Positions 13,601 through 22,600 of a stretch of 64,000 nucleotides of DNA are shown here, piece after piece. Location: positions 45,032,578 through 45,096,577 of the forward strand of contig CM055895.1 in the NCBI GenBank assembly GCA_029582155.1, given 5' to 3'. The notes beneath the pieces were generated by a model, which saw nothing but the letters and a program-made list of their open reading frames with translations, had not been told where the DNA came from and did no database searches. Source of the DNA: Panopea generosa (taxonomy: Eukaryota > Mollusca > Bivalvia > Adapedonta > Hiatellidae). A program made the translations under genes and the position numbers. How positions within the stretch are numbered: the stretch's first letter is position 1; every line of letters begins with the position of its first letter.

Positions 13601-16600
13601 CATCACTCGGCAAGTTACTGGTAAACAAGGAACTAGCAGTGAGGTTAAATGGTTATTAGATGGCATCAGTTCCATCACTCGGCAAGTAACTGGTAAACAA
13701 GGACCTAGCAGTGAGTTTAACCCTTTACTTCATAAAGACGCCTTTAATGGACACCTCTTAAATATTGAAAGTATTAATTCACCATGTATCAGCAATGGGT
13801 GAATTATGTTTATATTAACTGACAAGGTGGAAAACAGTGCAGGAAGTGTTCAGATTTCTCTCTTCATGCACTGTTTTCAAAGGCCTTCTGTGATTGGGGC
13901 GGGAAAAGGCGTATCTATGGAGTAAAAGGTTAAATGGTTGTTAGATGGCAGTCACTTCCATCACTTGGCAAGTAGTTGTAAACAAGGATCTAGCAGTGAG
14001 GTTAAATGGTTGTCAGATGGCATCATTTCCATCACTCGGCAAGTAACTGGTAAACAAGGACCTAGCAGTGAGGTTTAATGATTGTTAGATGGTAGTCACT
14101 TCCATCACTTGGCAAGTAACTGGTAAACAAGGACCTAGCAGTGAGGTTAAATGGTTGTTAGATGCAGTCACTTCCATCACTCGGCAAGTTACTGGTAAAC
14201 AAGGACCTAGCAGTGAGGTTAAATGGTTGTTAGATGGCAGTCACTTCCATCACTCGGCAAGTAACTGGTTAACAAGGACAAAACAGTGAGGTTAAATGGT
14301 TGTTAGATGGCAGTCACTTCCATCACTCGACAAGTAACTGGTAAACAAGGATCTAGCAGTCAGGTTAAATGGTTGTTAGATGGCAGTCACTTCCATCACT
14401 CGGCAAGTAACTGGTAAACAAGGACCTTGCAGTGAGGTTAAATGGTTATAAGATGGCAGTCACTTCCATCACTCGGCAAGTCACTGGTAAACAAGGACCT
14501 TGCAGAGAGTATATGGTTGTTAGATGGCAGTCACTTACATCACTCAGCAAGTCACTGGTAAACAATGACCTTGCAGAGAGGTTAAATGGTTGTTAGATGG
14601 CAGTCACTTCCATCACTCGGCAAGTAACTGGTAAACAAGGATCTAGCAGTGAAGTTAAATGGTTATTAGATGGCAGTCACTTCCATCACTCGGCAAGTAA
14701 CTGGTAAACAAGGATCTAGCAGTGAGGTTAAATGGTTGATGGATGGCAGTCACGTCCATCACTCGGCAAATCACTGGTAAACAAGGACCTAGCAGTGAAG
14801 TTAAATGGTTGTTAGATGGCAGTCACTTCCATCACTCGGCAAGTCACTATTAAACAAGGATCTATCAGTGAGGTTAAATGGTTATTAGATGGCAGTCACT
14901 TCCATCACTCGGCAAGTAACTGGTAGACAAGGATCTAGCAGTGAGGTTAAATGGTTATTAGATGGCAGTCACTTCCATCACTCGGCAAGTAACTGGTAAA
15001 CAAGGATGTAGCAGTGAAAGTTAAATGGTTGTTAGATGGCAGTCACTTCCATCAGTCGGCAAGTAACTGGTAAACAAGGATCTAGCAGTGTGAGATAAAT
15101 GGTTGTTAGATGGCAGTCACTTCCATCACTCGGCAAGTCACTGGTAAACAAGGACCTAGCAGTGAGGGTAAATGGTTGTTAGATGGCAGTCACTTCCATC
15201 ACTCGGCAAGTAATTGGTAAACAATGACCTAGCAGTGAGAGTTAAATGGTTGTCAGATGGCAGTCACTTCCGTCACTCGGCAAGTAACTGGTAAACAAGG
15301 ATCTAGCAGTGAGGTTAAATGGTTGTCAGATGGCATCATTTCCATCACTCGGCAAGTAACTGGTAAACAATGACCTAGCAGTGAGGTTTAATGATTGTTA
15401 GATAGTAGTCATTTCCATCACTTGGCAAGTAACTGGTAAACAAGGATCTAGCAGTGAGGTTAAAGGGTTGTTAGATGGCAGTCACTTCCATCACTCGGCA
15501 AGTTACTGGTAAACAAGGACCTAGCAGTGAAGTTAAATGGTTGTTGTATGGCAGTCACTTCCATCACTCGGCAAGTAACTGGTTAACAAGGACATAGCAG
15601 TGAGGTTAAATGGTTGTTAGATGGCAGTCACTTCCATCACTCGGCAAGTAACTGGTAAACAAGGATCTAGCAGTGAGGTTAAATGGTTGTTAGATGGCAG
15701 TCACTTCCATCACTCGGCAAGTAACTGGTAAACAAGGACCTTGCAGAGAGGTTAAATGGTTGTCAGATGGCAGTCACTTCCATCACTTAGCAAGTCACTG
15801 GTAAACAATGACATTGCAGAGAGGTTAAATGGTTGTTAGATGGCATCATTTCCATCACTCGGCAAGTAACTAGTAAACAAGGATCTAGCAGTGAGGTTAA
15901 ATGGTTGTTGGATGGCAGTCACTTCCATCACTCGGCAATTCACTGGTAAACAAGGACCTAGCAGTGAGGTTAAATGATTATTAGATGGCAGTCACTTCCA
16001 TCACTTGGCAAGTAACTAGTAAACAAGGACCTAGCAGTGAGGTTAAATGGTTGTAAGATGGCAGTCACTTCCATCACTCGGCAAGTAACTGGTAAACAAG
16101 GACCTATCAGTGAGGTTAAATGGTTATTAGATGGCATCATTTCCATCACTCGGCAAGTAACTAGTAAACAAGGACCTAGCAGTGAGGTTAAATGGTTGTC
16201 AGATGGCAGTCACTTCCATCACTCGGCAAGTAACTGGTAAACAAGGAACTAGCAGTGAGGTTAAATGGTTATTAGATGGCATCAGTTCCATCACTCGGCA
16301 AGTAACTGGTAAACAAGGACCTAGCAGTGAGTTTAACCCTTTACTTCATAAAGACGCCTTTAATGGACACCTCTTAAATATTGAAAGTATTAATTCACCA
16401 TGTATCAGCAATGGGTGAATTATGTTTATATTAACTGACAAAGTGGAAAACAGTGCAGGAAGTGTTCAGATTTCTCTCTTCATGCACTGTTTTCAAAGGC
16501 CTTCTGTGATTGGGGCGGGAAAAGGCGTATCTATGGAGTAAAATGTTAAATAGTTGTTAGATGGCAGTCACTTCCATCACTTGGCAAGTAACTGGTAAAC

Positions 16601-19600
16601 AAGGATCTAGCAGTGAGGTTAAATGGTTGTCAGATGGCATCATTTCCATCACTCGGCAAGTAACTGGTAAACAAGGACCTAGCAGTGAGGTTTAATGATT
16701 GTTAGATGGTAGTCACTTCCATCACTTGGCAAGTAACTGGTAAACAAGGACCTAGCAGTGAGGTTAAATGGTTGTTAGATGCAGTCACTTCCATCACTCG
16801 GCAAGTTACTGGTAAACAAGGACCTAGCAGTGAGGTTAAATGGTTGTTAGATGGCAGTCACTTCCATCACTCGGCAAGTAACTGGTTAACAAGGACAAAA
16901 CAGTGAGGTTAAATGGTTGTTAGATGGCAGTCACTTCCATCACTCGACAAGTAACTAGTAAACAAGGATCTAGCAATCAGGTTAAATGGTTGTTAGATGG
17001 CAGTCACTTCCATCACTCGGCAAGTAACTGGTAAACAAGGACCTTGCAATGAGGTTAAATGGTTATAAGATGGCAGTCACTTCCATCACTCGGCAAGTCA
17101 CTGGTAAACAAGGACCTTGCAGAGAGGTTAAATGGTTGTTAGATGGCAGTCACTTACATCACTCAGCAAGTCACTGGTAAACAATGACCTTGCAGAGAGG
17201 TTAAATGGTTGTTAGATGGCAGTCACTTCCATCACTCGGCAAGTAACTGGTAAACAAGGATCTAGCAGTGAAGTTAAATGGTTATTAGATGGCAGTCACT
17301 TCCATCACTCGGCAAGTAACTGGTAAACAAGGATCTAGCAGTGAGGTTAAATGGTTGATGGATGGCAGTCACTTCCATCACTCGGCAAATCACTGGTAAA
17401 CAAGGACCTAGCAGTGAAGTTAAATGGTTGTTAGATGGCAGTCACTTCCATCACTCGGCAAGTCACTATTAAACAAGGATCTATCAGTGAGGTTAAATGG
17501 TTATTAGATGGCAGTCACTTCCATCACTCGGCAAGTAACTGGTAGACAAGGATCTAGCAGTGAGGTTAAATGGTTATTAGACGGCAGTCACTTCCATCAC
17601 TCGGCAAGTAACTGGTAAACAAGGATGTAGCAGTGAGAGTTAAATGGTTGTTAGATGGCAGTCACTTCCATTACTCGGCAAGTAACTGGTAAACAAGGAT
17701 CTAGCAGTGTGAGATAAATGGTTGTTAGATGGCAGTCACTTCCATCACTCGGCAAGTCACTGGTAAACAAGGACCTAGCAGTGAGGGTAAATGGCTGTTA
17801 GATGGCAGTCACTTCCATCACTCGGCAAGTAATTGGTAAACAATGACCTAGCAGTGAGAGTTAAATGGTTGTCAGATGGCAGTCACTTCCGTCACTCGGC
17901 AAGTAACTGGTAAACAAGGACCTAGCAGTGAGAGTTAAATGGTTGTCAGATGGCAGTCACTTCCATCACTCAGCAAGTAACTGGTAAACAAGGACCTAGC
18001 AGTGAGAGTTAAATGGTTGTCAGATGGCAGTCACTTCCGTCACTCGGCAAGTAACTGGTAAACAAGGACCTAGCAGTGAGAGTTTAATGGTTGTTAGATG
18101 GCAGTCACTTCCATCACTCGGCCAAGCAAGCATTTAATATAAATCCTGTCATGACAGCACAAAAGAAAGACACCAGAGGCAGATGTTGCTTTTCCGAAGG
18201 CTAACATATGCCCAATTAACCTTACCACCTTTTCCTGGGATCCTGGAAGGTAAACAAGTACTTGATCACACATTTCTTGTAGCCTTATGACATGAGGTGT
18301 GAATAGACAGCTTTTTTTTAATTTGGATATCCCATCTGCTGTCCATAACATCACAGGGATGCAAAATATAAAAACTCATTAAAAGGGTCCTAAGAAACAT
18401 GCAATATGTCGCACTAACACATCTTGCAAGTAACTGATACATTTTCCCACCTGAATCAGCAGTGAGAGACTTGATAACGATATGCTATGTTGTATATCAC
18501 TCATCCTGTGACCGGACGGGGATTTGAATTAATGACCCCTGGATTGATAGCCAGATACACTACCAACTGAGCTAACTGGGAATATAAATCAGAGCATCAC
18601 AAACCTTTTCAGTTTTGGAGGTAAATTACCTTCTTATCATATGAATAACAAGGTTCTTAGAAATACAAAATTCAACAACACTTTTGTGACCAAATTTTAA
18701 AGTCAAGATCCCACACTATCGGGGTAGTACCCTGATTCTCCTTCATATACACATGCATACGTCTATCCATTACCCTTACTTTAAATACTTTTATTTCATC
18801 AATTTCAAGCAAATACATCATTTGGCAACAACTTCTATCAATTGTTGAAATGGTATTTATATATTTACTGTTTCTCTCACAGGATTTCGGAAGTGGACTG
18901 GTAGATGTTTTAAATGTTTTGCTTAGAATAGAATGTGGAATCTTTTTAGTATATATGAGAATGTTTGATTACTAGCTGTCTTATTTTTTTAGTTATGCCA
19001 ATCATTGCATGTGATTTAACTATATTGTTGTGTGTGTTTTTTTGTGTGTAAAAATTTTGTTAGGAAAATTATAATATTCATTATAATTATGTGTAGCACT
19101 GAAATTTTAAATATACCTATTTTGAAAGACAAGATTCAGTCACCCCAGGCTATTCTTAAAAAGGTGTTTGTTTGCCTATCCAAATTGCAGCTAATGTACC
19201 CAAACTCTTTTTATTGACTGTCAAAGCATTCATTTTTTTTTCATGATTTCTGACAATTTTTTGTTCAAAATGACACTTAAAATTCAATATGTGGCAATTA
19301 AAATTACCTAAAATCTTAGCTTAGCAAACAAACATTTTTAAGGATGGCCCCAATGTATGGCCAGTCAAATCATGGTTGACCATTGATGGTATGTGGCACT
19401 AGAGGCATAAATGATATCATGGTCAAATAAGAATGGGGTTTGACCATGGCTGGACCTACTGCCATATGACCATGGTTGGTCATGGATTTATGGTCATGGA
19501 TGATCTGACATGAAACAAGGACAACCATGGTCTCACAATGGCCTACGGATCATGGTTTAAACATGGACAAACATGGTCTTACAATGGTCCATGATTCATG

Positions 19601-22600
19601 GTTTAATTATGGACAACCATGGACTGACAATTGCCCATTTTTTAAACATGGACAACCATGGTCTGACAATGGCCCATGGTTTAAACATAGACAACCATGG
19701 TCTTACAATGGCCCATAGATCATGGTTTAAACATGGACAACCTTAGTCTGACAATGGGCCATGGTTTAAACATGGACAACCATTGGCTCATGGTTTAAAC
19801 ATAGACAACCCTGATCTGACAGTCACAATGGGCCATGGTTTAAACATGGACAACCATTGGCTCATGGTTTAAACATAGACAACCCTGATCTGACAGTCAC
19901 AATGGCCCATAGATCACCGTTTGAACATAGACAACCATGGTCTGACAATTGCCCATAGATATTGGTTTAAAGATGGACAACCACAGTCCATGAATCATGA
20001 ATTAAACATGGACATCCATGGTCTAACAATGGCCCTTGGTTTAAACATGGACTGACATTGCCCATGGTTTAAACATGGACAACCATGGTCTGACAATGGC
20101 CCATGGTTTAAACATGGACAACCATGATCTGACAAAGGCCCATAGATCATGGTTTAAATGAGGACAACCATGGTCTGACAATGGCCCATAGATCATGGTG
20201 TAAACATAGACAACCTTGGTCTGACAATAACCCATGGTTTAAACATGGACAACCATGATCTGACAATGGCCCATAGATCATGGTTTAAACATGGACAACC
20301 ATGGTCAATGAATCATGGTTTAAACATGAACATCCATGGTCTGACAATTGCCCATGGTTTAAACACGGAAAAACCATGGACTGACAATGGCCCATGGTTT
20401 AAACATGGACAACCATGGTCTGACAATGGCCCATGGTTTAAACATGAACAACCATGATCTGACAATGGACCATAGATCATGGTTAAAACATGTACAACCA
20501 TGGTCTGACAATGGCCCATAGTTTAAACATGGACAACCCTGGTCTGACAATGGCCCATAGATCATGGTTTAAACATGGACAACCATTGTCTAACAATGGC
20601 CCATGGATCATGGTTTAAACATGGACAACCCTGGTCTGACAATGGCCCATGGTTTAAACATGGACAACCATGATCTGACAATGGCCCATAGATCATGGTT
20701 TGAACATGGACAACCATGGTCTGACAATGGCCCATATATCATGGTTTAAACATGGACAACCATTGTCTAACAATGGCCCATGGATCATGGTTTAAACATG
20801 GACAACCCTGGTCTGACAATGACCCATGGTTTAAACATGGACAACCATGATCTGACAATGGCCCATAGATCATGGTTTAAACATGGACAACCATGGTCTG
20901 ACATTGACCCATAGATCATGGTTTAAATATGGACAACCATGGTCTGACAATGTCCCCTAGATCATGGTTTAAACATGGACAACCATTGTCTAACAATGGA
21001 TCATGGTTTAAACATGGACAACCATGGTCTGACAATGACCCATGGTTTAAACATGAACAACCATGATCTGACAATGGCCCATAGATCATGGTTTAAACAT
21101 GAACAACCATGGTCTGACAATGGTCCATGAATCATGCTTTAAACATGGGCAACCATGGTCTGATAATGGGCCATGGATCATGGTTTAAATATGAACAGCC
21201 ACAGCCTGACATTTGGCTCATGGATCATGGTTTAAACATGGACAACTATGGTCTGATAATGGGCCATGAATCATGGTTTTAACATGGACAACCATGGTGT
21301 GACAATGGCCATTGGATCATGTTTTAAACTTGGACAACCATGGTCTGACAATGGCCCATGGATCATGGTTTTAACATGAACAGCCATGGTCTGACAATGG
21401 CTCATGGATCATGGCTTAAACATGGACAACCATGGCGATTGACAATGGCCCATGGATCATGGTTTAAACAATCATGGCTGGTCATAGTTCACACAAGTTA
21501 AAAATGGAGAGAACTTATAAACAAACTCATGTTGTTAACTTGTAGTTCAAAAACATGTTATACATAAATTTGTATTATCTATCTAATATATCACCCCCTT
21601 GCGGGTATTACTTGCAGGTAGTTATCATGTAATGTCAATTCTCTGTAACATATAATATATATACTGGTCATACCTAATAACACGAGTCTGAAAATTTGAT
21701 CAAACAAATGCTGACACTAACGGAAGTTGGAGCTTTGCGCATGTCTTCCCAGATTGTTATTATACAGGCATTCATGGTAATAGGTATATCGCGATTAGGT
21801 ATACAAGGGATATACTGGTCATACCTAATACTGTGAGTCTAAAATTTTTTCAACCATGTAAAGAATGGTGTCAATAATAAACAGTAATAAGGTTAATAAG
21901 TATGCTGAGTAATAAATAGTTGCTGATACGAAATGCATACAAATGCCTATGCTAAAGGAAGTTGGAGCTTTGTGCATGTCTTCCCAGATTGTTATTATAC
22001 GGGCATTCCAGTAATAGGTAGATAGTGGTATACAAGGGGAAAATTAAAATGTGTTTCAACCAGAGACATAGACCAGAGACTGGAAGCCTGTCCTTCCACT
22101 ATAGTGGAGCTATTTTTAAAATAATGTACATCCCTGAGAAATCCTGAGAGTCACGTGATTCGATTATAGTGTCATCGTCGGCCATATTGAAAAACCAATA
22201 CAAGGCAGATCATCTTGATGTTCTTTTAAAAAATAGAGAAATTTTAAGTATTTAATTCAAAAATTATATTTTCATAATTTTCTTTATTTAGTGTATTAGA
22301 TTGATTGTTAGTGTTTTGGAATCTTGATTCCCAAGAAAAGTCATAAGTGCTGAAATCAACCCATTCCCCACCCACTATTCTTTAACAGTTATTCATTAAA
22401 CTTGCAAACACATTTTTCCGCCATTATGTTTTTTGACACATAACACTGGTAAATTTGAAAATTCTTACTGTAAACAGGGATGTTAATGAGTATTCAATGA
22501 CTAAATTGCATCATACATTGAACAGTGACAAAGACATGAAATTGAACTCTCTCATCGCTACAGAACAAAAAAAAAATATGCTCATCACCTCTGAATTATG

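Larger units (their letters stand above)
11490..18125. repeat. large 72-75-bp satellite array with higher-order structure (roughly 80 units)
   Basis: Unit about 73 bp with the order gttaaatggttgt, agatggcagtcacttccatc, actcggcaagtaactgg, taaacaagga and tctagcagtgag. Variants of 72 bp (catcatttcc) and 75 bp (gagagtt) recur in fixed order. A block of about 2616 bp is duplicated in tandem: roughly 12650-15265 matches 15266-17900 with near identity, including private variants. A three-unit duplication with 217-bp offset is also seen near 12410-12790. Three 209-bp insertions interrupt it. Open frames such as those at 13421 and 16037 are repeat products. Confidence 0.97.

Noticed and set aside
13421..16906. 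Repeated short ORFs (MRLNGC..., MVVTSITWQ...) as a gene family
   Set aside because: They are the 73-bp satellite units read in one frame; the identical pairs reflect the 2.6-kb block duplication.
11490..18125. CRISPR array
   Set aside because: Units are contiguous with no unique spacers, and the sequence is eukaryotic with spliced genes.
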